Assembly: GCA_031841125.1 (NCBI GenBank)
Contig: CM063114.1
Location: 34,803,574 to 34,867,573, forward strand
Direction of reading: 5' to 3'
From: Acanthococcus lagerstroemiae
Lineage: Eukaryota; Arthropoda; Insecta; Hemiptera; Eriococcidae
DNA length: 64,000 nt
Shown here: piece by piece, positions 1 through 12,100 of the stretch
Position numbering within the stretch: position 1 is the first letter of the stretch
How the letters are laid out: each line of letters begins with the position of its first letter
Program-made: the position numbers and the translations under genes
The notes under the pieces: model-generated
What the model was told of the DNA's origin: nothing
Seen by the model: only the letters and a program-made list of their open reading frames with translations
Databases searched by the model: none

Positions 1-132
1 CATACTGCGCCCGTCGATGCCGAATTGACTACGCGGTAGGCGGTACGCACCGCATAGTCGGATTCGGCATCCACGGGCGCAGTATGAACCAAAATGGTGG
101 CTCAGTATACCCAGGTGAAACTATAGAGCCCT
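1..132. mobile_element. Palindromic MITE, left part cut by the window edge
   Basis: The right-hand portion of a short, almost fully self-complementary element. The sequence reads into a centre near position 45 and back out through the same bases, ending in CTATAGAGCCCT. A complete copy lies at 50750-50921, so this copy is truncated only because the window begins here. It has no coding capacity and would fold into a long hairpin. Confidence 0.8.
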
Positions 133-1673
133 ACTAAAACGAAAGTGAAAACAAAAATGTGACGCGCTATTCCGCTATTCGCATCAGGCCAAAGCATCAG
201 GCTAGTGAACTAGGAGCGCTAATGTTTTCCCCCTTCCCCTTTCAGCCACTATATTGTACACTAGAAAATTCATCATAAGAAATTTTCGTTTTCAACTACT
301 TTGAACTTACACTTTTCTTGTACTTGTGATAATAAGTAAAAAAACTTATTAGGACTAGTTGCTAAAAGTTCGTTTTAGAGGACGTAGAAAGATTTTTATT
401 ACCATGAGCTCTTAATATGGCTATTCTATAATGATCCCATTTTCAGTCAGCTTCCTGATTTCGCCACTCGTTGCGCCCACCGGGGATGTATGCCAGCTAG
501 ATATTCAGAGATCTCATGGTCAGTGATAATTCTCTATTACAAAAACCTTATTGCAAAATTTTGAGTGCTTAAAACGGTGAAATTTGACCATCACGGTTGA
601 ATTTGTTCGATGTTCAATTTCAGTTTTCCAATTTCTTCTGTCAGAAGCTCAGAACACTCAGCGAAAACTGCATCATACTACAAACTGATAAGAAAAATGT
701 AAACATTGTGAAAGCCCTATAGCCTATAGCCCTTCTACAATTTGCACAGCTTAATCGTCATGTCCGTCTACTGTTTTTTATATGTTCTCTGGTTCCCTGC
801 GTAGTGTTTTTTATTACAAGTTGAAAGTTGTATGTATGTCTTCTCATCATTCATTATTGCTTCGTAATTCCCGAATTTGAATTTAAGTCAATCTACTATC
901 GTACTAATTGTGATCTGCAAACTGTAATGCCACTGAGAATTTTCATATTCTATGACATTTTTTGTGTTCATTCAACTAATTTTTCGTTTTAATTCTCTGT
1001 TGTGTGGGTAGGAATCCGAGTTGCCTCACGTTATCTTCGTCGCAGTAATGTAACGCGATTGGGAAATGTTGGAACGTATTCGTAGTTGATTCAATAATTT
1101 TATGTTTCAGGTAATAACGTAAACCTACTCGTTTCGATGATTGTTGGTTGTTGTACCCTTTGCATCTTGGCTACAGGGAACTTCCCAACTCGACACTAGC
1201 TCAGCAGTTAGTTGGGTGACTCCTTACGTCAGTTATCGTCCAATTTCGAACGCAGTTTAGAAATTAGTCAGATAGAAAATGTGTTAACTGAACGGCGATC
1301 GGTTAAACTCCGAGTGAGTACAGTAAAATGGAGACTCCGTTTTCGTCGCTCGTCGGGTGACTCGACTGTAGAATACGTTACCCGTACCCGAAATTGACGG
1401 CTCTGGGAAAAGTTTTTTTTTTTCGTTTGAGGAACGTATTATCGAAGATGAGATTGGATCGTTCGCGGTTTGCGGATGTTTACTCGACGTCATTACTGAA
1501 ATTACGCGATGTGAAAATGACTAAGGAGAATCGCGTTTCCTTCTTTCATTATACACCGATACTTGATGTCTTGATTCCTTACGAATTCTAACCTTGTATA
1601 CTCGGGATTTCAGACGTCCAGACTGGAAATTGTAGCGGAGTGAGAGCTAGGTACCGGCAACTTCGATTTCAAG
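133..1673. other. Upstream region of the DESI2 gene
   Basis: No gene seen. It holds one dispersed repeat fragment at about 661-732, whose reverse complement recurs at about 50922-50990. The last few hundred bases presumably contain the DESI2 promoter and 5' UTR, but I cannot place a TATA box or initiator with confidence. The short ORFs at 1212-1591 overlap one another on both strands and show no protein family signature. Confidence 0.5.
661..732 (-). repeat. Dispersed repeat fragment shared with 50.9 kb
   Basis: About 70 bases are repeated in opposite orientation at 50922-50990, including a shared stretch running from CTATAGGGCTTT to GCAGTTTTCGC. Both copies lie near a copy of the palindromic MITE that ends in GAGCCCT. 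It has no coding capacity. Confidence 0.65.
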
Positions 1674-4600
1674 ATGGCTCGAGAACCCGTGTATCTAAAT
1701 GTATATGACATGGTAAGCGATATCAGTGGTACCTACTTATTAGGCCATAGTTTATGGAATGTTATATAATTCGTTGATAATGTATTCGTAACCCAAGACA
1801 ATTGCCACTGTGTTTCATTAATCTGTCTGTCGATGTTTGTTGGATTCTAGTATTGGATCAACGAATATACGACACCCATAGGACTCGGAGTCTATCACTC
1901 TGGTGTTGAAGTTTACGGTGTGGGTACGTTTGAATAGTTGGATTATATTACGCGTTTACGTAGGCTATCAAAAAGATTGAAAAATACTTACTTCGCTTTC
2001 TTGGAAGAATACCCCGATCGTGTGTACGTCATACCTAACCTACACATTACGAATCTGCGGGGTAGAGAATGGACCGACGTAGTGAATCGTTGAAAGCGAA
2101 TGGATTTTAGTCGATAATAATTAACGACCGAATGGTCCGTACTGTTACCGGTATATGTAGGTAGATGCTCGCTTATCACGATAATTAGTTCGAAGTCTAT
2201 TTATATCAGACTTCAGCCGATGATACACGTGCTAGTTGTCATTTTCAATCTGCATGCGGTATGTTCATTCCTAATACGTGTCGGTCGTGCCTATCGTTCA
2301 CTTTTACTTTATAGTGTAGGCTCTATGTAACGAAGGTACCCTGGTTCATCGCTGTCACCGCTTCGCGAATAATTTCCGAATGCGGACTTACAACTTTCGA
2401 TCTTTGAGGTACCAAGGTGTATGTATCTACGTTTCACCGAAGAATTTTGCAAGTTTGATTTTAACTGCGAGTACGCCGACTACCTTTGTACTTGTAATAA
2501 CTCGTCCTTCGATATTTGCTTATTTTACAGAATATGCGTACGGTGGCCATCCGTTGCCCTGTTCCGGCGTATTCTCTATCCAACCTAAAGATGTTTGCGA
2601 GTTGGGCGCCCAGTTTCAGTTTCGGTAAGTTCGCAGTTACAGTCGCAGTCGCAGTCGTCACCTACCCGCGCAGCTGGCTCGAAATACGTAAATGTTTCCA
2701 CCTACGTTAAGGTAGCTCTTACTCGATCGAATTTCGAAATTTTACCCGGTAAATCAAACTGCCTGCCAGTTTGTTTCATCCTTCGAATGAACATTTTTGT
2801 CGGTTGAAATTTCAGTCTGAAGGATAGCATCGACGCCAAACACCGAAATAAGACGTGCCAAAATTGAAACGAACCTTATTCACAGTGGCGGCGATACGCT
2901 CAACCTCGAACGAATTGCTCCTAAACACGACTAAAAAATAAATGAACTACAAAATGAATAATAACGATGATAATGAGAACGAATTCGAAAAAAATAACGA
3001 GGTAGTATCGTATCCTATAGAATAAGGTGAACATTGTCTTCGAGAGAGTCGGAATAAACGATGAGCTCTAACAAAATATTCGCGAAAAATTGTTCGGATA
3101 CATTCGCTAGGCCCATATCTTGAAGTGCGTGTTGCTTATGGAAAGATTGACGTGAACTCGGATCGGATACGTATGTATGTATAAAATATGTAGCTACTCG
3201 TGTATGTTATTCGACCGATCTGGTGATATTCGCGGTTGCCGCCCCACGCCGTGTGTTCGAAACACAAACGAAGGGCGCGGCGCGACCATAAGGTCTGCGT
3301 TTTTGATTTCGAAACTCGGCGAAATACTCGCGTATATTATAAATTTCGAGTCTCGAATAGCCCTGGACGAGTGTAGGTGCGACGCGACGCGTATACATAG
3401 AACGCAAGATCGATTCGATTTTCGCGTTTCAATTTCTTAACGAACAATTGAAGCGATATGACGTTAACACTGCCATTGTGGGTGTGTGTTCGTCTCGACA
3501 GCGAAACCATCCTGATCGGCTACACCGATTTCACGGAACAAGACGTCAAGAGAATTCTAATGGAATTGGGAAAAGAATATAGAGGCGATCGCTATCATTT
3601 AATGAATCAGAACTGTAATCATTTCTCCGGAGCTTTTACGCAGGTACGTTGAGATTTTTTGATTTAAATTAAAAATCAGCATAATCGATAAGTCGAGCAT
3701 TCGATAAGATTCGTAAATGTCGCAACAACAAGGCGTGAACGGGGAGTAATGATCGTGGATACGTGTCAAAGATGAGTCAGGCAGCACACGAACGCGCGAA
3801 TCGCTGTCGCTTTATTTTCTGCCGTCAAGCGAATAGTCGCCGTGTGTGTAACATCGTACGACACTCTATTCGTTGCTGGCAACTTGTCCGTAATCTCGGA
3901 CCATGTGAAGAAGAATAGTCGAGGAAAATATCGTACGCGATTTGAAAGGAGACTATAGAATAATATCACCCTCGTATCGTAGCCCTCGCCTTCACCGAGT
4001 AGTCGTATACTTGGTTTCTGCTTTTCCTTCCCGAGTTACCTACCATGTATTAATATGTTATCGCCGCCTTTTCAAAAAGGGGAACATTACGTACAAATTT
4101 CCAACGAGAAGTTTGGTATCAAGGTGGTTTTCGTACGGGAGTTACAAAAAGAAAAAGAAAACATCGAGACTCGAGGATGCTTAACCAACGTCTGAGTTCT
4201 GTAACAAATTTCTGGCCGAAAATTCGCGTATTTCTTCGAGGAAGTGGAGAAAGAACAGAAAAATTGGATGCTAGTCAGCAAACGGGAACCAACTAGCAAA
4301 ATCCGCATTTTAAGAACACGTGATTCGAAGTTAAAGAGCCATGTAGAAACTATATGACATAGCGTTTACTGATAAGCTTTTTTCAACGTGAGTATGCATG
4401 TTTGAATCGGGGGCCCAATTTAGAAAAATTCTAATTTTTACGCTCTTTCCCACGATACTAATGACTCATTTTGTTTACAAATGTTGGTTGATTCCCTGTT
4501 GCTGAATAGCGTCCGGTTCGGGAGGACTAGATAAATGCGAGATTCGGCGGTTATGGCGGCGATAAAATCTAGTAATATTAGTGTACATTACAGTACAGGG

Positions 4601-4927
4601 CCAGGCGGAACGGCAGTTATTTTATCCGTGTATTTTGGTTATTTATTTATGTTTTGTTTTGGATTACTTGTTTATTTGTTTGCTTGCTTAATCGTACTTG
4701 CACGTAGGCGCATATATGTATAATTATATCAACTTACGTGTTTTACTTCGTGCACGTTTCAGATTTTAAGTGGGCAGGATATTCCGTCTTGGGTTAATAG
4801 ATTGGCGTACTTTAGCTCGTGCGTTCCTTTCCTACAAAGATGTCTACCCCGAGACTGGTTCACTCCAGCCGCTCTGCAGCAGTCGATAAATCAACATAGT
4901 AAGCCGGAAACGTCGGGAACGTCGTAG
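1674..4927 (+). CDS. DESI2: DESI2/PPPDE-family deSUMOylating or deubiquitinating isopeptidase, 5 exons
   Basis: Coding exons are 1674-1712, 1851-1923, 2531-2624, 3502-3643 and 4763-4927; phases close and give 170 aa. The protein is a papain-like PPPDE cysteine isopeptidase, a family that removes ubiquitin or SUMO-like modifiers. The start [13 protein letters not shown] matches the first beta strand of the fold. The catalytic pair is visible: His29 in [11 protein letters not shown] and Cys107 in the NQNCNHFS motif. YAYGGHP follows the His motif and [17 protein letters not shown] lies in the C-terminal part, both typical of DESI2 rather than DESI1. All introns are GT-AG (gtaagc, gtacgt, gtaagt, gtacgt donors). 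Length is slightly below the vertebrate protein because the C-terminal tail is short ([10 protein letters not shown]). Substrate preference cannot be read from sequence. XPR1 follows on the same strand 4.3 kb downstream. Confidence 0.96.
4264..4514. mobile_element. TIR MITE (GGACGCT family), copy 1, in DESI2 intron 4
   Basis: About 250 bp. It shares its whole length with the reverse complement of 61994-62256, including blocks around ACACGTGATTCGAAGTT, GCGTTTACTGATAAGC and TTGCTGAATAGCGTCC. The terminal inverted repeats are diverged here (GGATGCT at the left, AGCGTCC at the right). It is non-coding. Confidence 0.75.
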
Positions 4928-7900
4928 ATCGTGGTCTCAGTTTAGATCGTAGTTGTGATCGGGATCGAGATCTGTCTCCTCGTGGTCGTGGTTTCAAATA
5001 CGCTTATGCTCTGGTCAAACGTCTAAGATAAGCCCGGGGATGCGTGTAAACCATGTACTTTTCTGTTTTCTCTTTCCTTAGATGGACGATACGCTCGGCC
5101 CGGTCTCGTACCTGTATTTGATACGAGTATGCGTAACTATGTGCTACGTATTTTAAATACGAGTACGTGTGCCATATCGAGTCGTACGTGCTATTACCAA
5201 CGACTATTCGGCGTACCCGTGTAAGTCTCGTTGCCGATATTAATAATGTAATTCGTATCACGCGTGTGAAATCGCTACGATTCGTCGTATTGGCAGCGTA
5301 GCGCACTCGTTTCCCCGCGTATTTACAAATTACGAAAGAGTATTCTCGTGGTAGGAACCTTCGTTTTTGTAACGTGTAAATAACTGTATTAGAAACGTAT
5401 GGTATCGCGTCGTCGCTGCTGTCACCTGGTAATCGCCGTACACGAATTACGACGCGTACGAGTATTTTCGTATTCGTATTCAGAGTGTCGTGTTTTCGAC
5501 TTCCGCGCAAGTGTTATCGTAATCATTGTTTTCAAATCATCACGTTACTTAGCCAGCTATCGTCCATCCTTCCTCGCTCCTCCCTACGTGCCCTCGTTTC
5601 GGGCCAAGTTGTCGAGAACGAAAGAAATTTTCTGCGGATACGGTTCGTGAAAATTAGTTTCTAATTTTAACGAAAAAATATGGCTCTCCTACACTCCAGT
5701 AAATCAAGCTACGTTGTACTCGACCTTGCCTCACGTATATAGATGTAGGTACGCTGAAAACGAACGAATTTCATATCGGCTGAAATAACGTAGGTAACTC
5801 GTCATTCCAGACGATTTGGCGGTAGCGACGTAGAGCTGACAAGAATCTCGTGCACGGGTGTCCGATTTCGGCTTCTTATTTTTTCTACCTTTCTTTTTCG
5901 TTTTCTTTTCTTCTACGACACGGAGATATACTCCAAAAACTCGCCAAGTCTCAGCCTTTCGGCTCACCAGCTTTATTTTCTCCTTTTCCCGCTGCTTCTA
6001 TTATTTTGTTTCCTTATGTTTCGGCATTGCGTTGTACTACCTAACGAATAGATGGTTATTACTTCTATGACGGTAGTAGTTAAGTATCGATGTACCACCT
6101 TGTGTCTTCACATCGCATTATTTCCACCTTCTACGTTGGCTCGTACACTGGTATCGCGCTCGCGTTATCGTTTTCTATTTTTGTAATTTTTTTCGTGCGG
6201 TATTTCGTTTCAATTTTACCTCTTTAGTATACACGCGTTAAGTTATCGTGGAGGTTTATTTTGCGTTGCGCCTTCCTTTCGTCGATTTACGAAACCGACG
6301 ACGATGGTTTATAGAAATGCGTCTACCTCTGATATGTATGATGTACTCGATGCCCGTCATCGTATCTTCTAATTCCAATTCTACTCGGCGTACGTGCCGC
6401 GTAAAGATCTCTTCGTTTCGGCGGCCGTCGAATTTCTTCGATAGTCGTGAGTTCGGGTTGAACGAGAGCGCTAAGACCTCGTCTGAATCGCCTTACTGTT
6501 GTTTTTTTTTTCTTTTTCGGCTTTTCGTCCAACTAAAGGCATTTTTTTCTCTTATCGTCCGCCACCCACTAGTGAAAAATGATATTTTCCTCGATTCGTT
6601 TTTGAAAATATGTCGCTCGTATTTTCATGGATGTGTACCGTATTCTTTCTGTTCACGCGCTCGCGTTACTCGTGCAGGGACGGTGGCGGCATTGGTACTT
6701 GTTTGGAAATCGTTCATTTTCCGCCCTCGATACGGAAACAGCTGTGTTTTTCAAGTAGCCTACGCGTTAAACCCGTTCTAGACGATCAATAATATTGATC
6801 ATACTTTGCAATATTATTGACCATGTGGGGAAACTTATTCAATAATATTGACACAACGATCAAAAATTGAGACATCATCAATAAATTGACAGTTCATCAA
6901 AAATATCAAAACGAAATAGATATTTTTGATACATTGACAATATTTTTGCATTGATTAAGTTTTATCAGTGACGAGTCGATTTGAAGCTGAACGTTGTTGA
7001 AATATTTTGGTTCTGTCAGTCTGATGTCATTTAATAGATTTTCTTGTGTATACACTTTTCTCTTATTCAACCATTCTCTTGTCCATCGTCGACCTTTCTG
7101 GCTTCCCTTCCTTCTGTTTTCCTCTTGTTCGTATTCTGCATACAGATAAAGAGAAAGGCTGATGACTGCTACATCGTAATCATCCATTTCACTGAGTACA
7201 CGGGTACAAATTCAACCAACCGAACAACAATACAAAATAAAATACCTGATTTTAATTAGAAAATCGGACTAAATAATAATATGTTCAGGGTCCGTATGCT
7301 GTAAACTTTAGTGATAAAACAGCTGCTGATAATAGTTATCAATTTTTGATCGTCTAAGGAAACAACATTGATCATATGGATGAAACCATCAATTTTTCTT
7401 CTTTTGACACAATATTATTGACATCAATATTATTGATCGTCTAGAACGGGCTTTACCTAATTTTCGTATTTGCATTTAAAGAGACGAGGCGATGCGATGG
7501 AACGAATAGGAGTTGAAAATTTTGTGTTTCGGTACAGGACAGTATATTGCGACACGACACGATGCGAGCGTGTTACGTTCAGGTTTTCAGTTCGGCGATT
7601 ACACATAAGCGTATTATTAACGTATCGTTTTATTTTTTCACGAAAACTACTTACTTTAAATTTAAACTTGTAAATACGTTCGTTACTCTTATTATTACAT
7701 GTTTTTCTCTTTTATCTTTCTCATTACGTACACAAATATAATTCGACGTATTAAATTTACCCGCGAATATTACCGTTTAGGTAGATCATTTTTTTTTTTG
7801 CTCGGATGAACGTACGTTTGAGACAGTTACGTCGGAACGGGGTGGTTCCGAAATAGATATATTGTACCCATTTCGACTAAAAAGTGCCGACTGACGAGAG

Positions 7901-9194
7901 CCCCTGATTTCGATTATTTTTCATTCACCAACTTGAATTTGTTACTGAGTTCCGATGCGAAACTTTTTTTATTTTTCTCGTCGACTCAGATTTTTCAACT
8001 TTTCGCCCCCCCCCCCCTTAACAAAACCAAAACCTTCCGACGCCGCGAATTTCGGGTTGATTTTTTCGTGTTTTCCTGTACGGGGACTATTTATAGTACT
8101 TGCATCGTATCGGCGTTGCAGTTTCTCTTATAATGTGTATGGGCGAAAAAGAAAAAAAAGGTCACGACATTTCCAAAGCCGTCTTATAAGCGTCGTGTTG
8201 GCGTGCCGCACTATTTTTGAAATCGTCAAGGAGAAAGTCCGACTCTTCTGAAACTCCCTTTCGTTGTCGGCGCATTTTCATATAATATATTAAAGAAAAA
8301 GCTTTACATTTTTGTAGTCTTCTCCTCCGAACGCTGCGGGTCCTTTTCTTGTCTGGAACCTGTTAGGCCCATACGTGAAACCGATTCTGGTGCGCGCTAC
8401 CTGGTACTTCCGGATAAAGCAGAACGGTTAAGTGTAGGAGCTGGCGACCTAAAACTTGCCGTTCGTGCATATACACTCGCGAATAGAGGCCGGCGAAAGC
8501 GAGAAAATGTACCCTGGCTGCGGAAAAGTGGCGTGCACCGTGAAATATTTCAGCGGGGCGCGAACCGTAAGGCTGGAACGGTGTAGAATGGAGAGAAACG
8601 ATCGATATTCGAATGACGCGTCATCACCCGAAACGAACGCGATACTGCCAGTGCTACTTGTGGTCGTTGCCGTTGCGTTATTTCGTTGTAAGTTGGCCGT
8701 AGACTACGAACTCGTCCGAGCATCGAAGTCACATATATCGCCTTATCGCACCGATTCAGGCGTACTCGTCTAATGGGCGTACTTCGTGTTCTAGTAGTAG
8801 CGACGTCTGTAATATCTAATTAGTAATATCTGGAATGGTTCGGGAAGAAGGTATATGGAAAGGTGCGTGCATCGCCCATCCTTGTCCGAACTCGAACCAA
8901 TAGCGACGTATACTTGCAGATGAGTGTACTGTAGAGTTATAACTATAGTTAAACATGGTGTGCGACTGCAGCCAGCTAGTCTGTCGTCTGATTTACGCAT
9001 CGGACCACGCGCGCGTGTTCGTAAGACTTTCCGTAACGGCGATGATCGTAGCTCGGTGCGAGAAAAACGGGTAGACTCGGAAAATTGGTTTCAACGTGCC
9101 GTGTCGCTTCATGGTCGTTCAACAGCTGCGCACGGCACTGTCAATAAAATCAGCCCGCGGTGGCGGCACTCGTTCGTAGAGTACCCCCGTTGAA
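4928..9194. other. DESI2-XPR1 intergenic region
   Basis: The 3' UTR of DESI2 and the upstream region of XPR1 must lie here, but the transcript ends cannot be placed. The main recognisable item is the inverted-repeat element at 6771-7451. A C10-like run occurs near 8006. ORFs at 5004-5510 (-), 6248-6781 (+) and 8456-8773 (+) lack family signatures and are treated as chance. Confidence 0.5.
6771..7451. mobile_element. Non-autonomous TIR element, about 680 bp
   Basis: Bounded by near-perfect inverted repeats of about 28 bp: CCCGTTCTAGACGATCAATA at the left and its complement at the right. The subterminal DNA repeats AATATTATTGA and TTGATCAT motifs. No transposase is encoded. A clear target-site duplication was not found, so the superfamily is left open. 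Confidence 0.8.
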
Positions 9195-12100
9195 ATGAAA
9201 TTTGCCGCCCATTTAGCCGCTCATATTACACCCGAATGGCGAAGACAGTATATAAATTACGAGGTAAGTATGAACGCGTTGCCGGCGAAGTGTTACAGGT
9301 ATTACACGTAGTCACGTACTTGACCAGCTCTCGCTTCAAATCTGGCTTCTGAAGTCTCTTCCTGTCTCTATTATAAATTTTGCGGTGGGAGTGGCCATTT
9401 TTGCGTTTCAAATTAAAAATGTAGTTTTTATTGTTCCGGCGTCATCTAGATGAAGGCCTATAGGTAGCACCACTTCTCATCCTAATACTCATTCCCCGAG
9501 CACGAACTGGCCATAAGGAATTCATCGAAGAAAACTTTCAAAAGTTGTAGGGACGGTAAAATATATGTTTACACACGCGATATATACGAGTCCGTGAGCG
9601 TTCGGAGTTTTCGCGCGTAATCGATGTAAATTCAGCACCGAATAGGCTACGTGTAGGTATACCTCCTCCCCTCACTCTTCCCTTCCCATTTGAGACTTGA
9701 ACTCTTAACGACGGCGTGAATACTTTTCAGATAGGAATTCTTTTTAGCTTTTATTCTGTTCCTAGCTTGTCACTCTCTTTAACGCTCTCTTATTTTAGGA
9801 GCTACGATCGAGAGTAGGCCATTAAGATGACCCATTTTGTCTCGTATCATAAATTGCCTGCTAGTTCTACCGCGAGTATTATAAAATCGTTCAAACCAGT
9901 TGCTTACAGTCATCTATTTTTCAACTGACCCATGTCTCCCTCCATTTAAAACTGATTTGTCGCATTTGTGTTCGTAATTTCTCGTGGTTTTCCGATGCAG
10001 TCTGAACTCCATATCGATCGGATGGATCCTTGTAATGCGGACGTAGGTCTACACGCATTATGTATATTAGGTAGGTACGCGTCATGGTATATGCCTATAA
10101 GTACTTATACATTCGTACAGAAAGGTAGCTGAATAAAACGACTAGGCGGAAAAGTTCACAATTATAACTATTACGATGTAATCGATTGAGGAACTTCATT
10201 GTTCGTATCGGTCGAACTGTAGCTTAATAGATTATTACGTTTTACTACAGGAGCTGAAGCAGCAGTTGTACGAAGTAGTAGAGCAAGCTCCGTCCGCCGA
10301 TAAAGTTGACTCGCATATGTTGACGCGTTACTTCGTAGACGCGGACGAGGTATTTTTCAGCGCCTGCGAAAAGGAGTTGTCCAAAGTGAATACTTTTTAT
10401 TCCGGTAAAGAAACACGATAGTTTGTAATGCTTTTAACGACACGTTGCTCGTAGCTCGACGATATTTTTATTTTTTAACGTACACGCGCTTTTATCAGCG
10501 AGTAAGCATCATGGCGTATACCTATCTATTACCTACCTATACTTACTTTTGTTCATATATTATGACTACAGAGAAGATCGCCGAAGCTATGCGGAAATTT
10601 GCTTCGCTGCAGCACGATTTGGCCGCCGCATATTCGATGGACGTGATCGAAAAGCCGAGTTATTATACGAAGAACGTACGCAAAAAACCGCCGCAAAAAC
10701 CGAGCACGAAGAAACTACGTAAACTGGACGTGGCTTTCAGCGAATTCTATCTGAGTCTCGTTCTCCTGCAGAATTATCAAACTCTCAATTATTCGGGCTT
10801 TCGTAAAATTCTGAAAAAGCACGATAAGGTACTTTTACTTATCCGCCTGTAGGCTACGTTCGCGTAATGTACTAGTACCATATATAGATGAGTCCTGCAC
10901 GGTCACGCGTTTACGAATAAAACGAGTTGACTCGTCCACGCACGGTTACGAGTTTACCCGTCTGATGAACGAGTTCGTCCCGTACTACCTGGGTAAAAGT
11001 TTTCCGGAAAACTCGTGATTCATATTTTTGTACGCCTTTCGTTTGTATTCTGTTAAAATTGATCTCCACCGTTTCTCTAGTAATTTATACTTTTTCATTA
11101 TCGCACAAATCTACAAATTTTAACAAAACATATTCTAAAAAACAGTTCTAAGAAAAAAAATTGATGTTTAAGAATTACGGGTGCATCGTAACTTTACTCG
11201 CCATGAACGGGTCAGAAGTTACCCGGGTAGGATTTTACCCGTCCACTCGAAACTCGTATCCGCATGCGGTGAAATCGTGCAGGACTCTGGTACCGTACTA
11301 CCATCACAAGTGCTTATATTTGAGCGTACTCTACGAACGCGTAGCGGACACATACCTATAAATTTGTCGCCGAATGCCGCATAGTAAATGTGTGGGTACT
11401 ATAACGTGTACGCGGATGTACGCCCGCCTAGGCCTACGTATTCCGTAAGGCGAGGTACCGGTGCTTAGTACCTACCAGGACGCTATTCGACGAAATATAC
11501 GCTATTGATTGTGTTTTACTATAGGCATTAGCTAGCTAGCCTATGCGTTACACACTGAGTGCGCCTAGTGTCCGCTTACAATTCAGCCGTGGCTATCTAA
11601 CGAACAACGCGCGAATTCGTTCACTCGTCATCTTAATCGTGTTGCAGTTGTTTTCGTTAAGAAACGGAGAACACTGGAGACGTGAAAATGTAGATTCGGC
11701 GCCATTCTACGCCAATAAGGATACGGATCGATTGATCGAAGAAACGGAGAACGTAGTAACCACGTATCTGGAGGATGGCAATCGACAGCGTGCTATGAAA
11801 CGACTACATATACCTCCGATTGGAGAACACCAGTCATTATGGACCACTTTCAAGCTCGGCTTACTTATGGGCGTATTCTTAGCGTTATTCGGCATCGTCG
11901 TCTTTGCCGGTGAGTAATAGACGTGTACCTTCTACGCCTACGCGCCGCACCACAGCTACATTTTCTGTCTCGTTTATTTGTCCAATCGTCGTCATCTTAA
12001 GAGAACGTTCGCTGCTCGCAATAATATTCTTGTCCGCGGTGATTAGCGACGACTACTTTTAGATCTCACTTTACCAATAAATAATAATAATAATAATAAT

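Noticed and set aside
5004..5510. 168-aa minus-strand ORF downstream of DESI2
   Set aside because: No recognisable domain, highly basic and Arg-rich composition as expected from antisense of CG-rich UTR or intergenic DNA, and no splice-linked partner exons.
6248..6781. 177-aa plus-strand ORF
   Set aside because: Composition is typical of random translation of T-rich DNA, it overlaps ORFs in other frames, and its end runs into the terminal repeat of the element at 6771.
8456..8773. 105-aa ORF upstream of XPR1
   Set aside because: No family signature, and the XPR1 start at 9195 gives a complete SPX N-terminus without it; probably promoter or 5' UTR.
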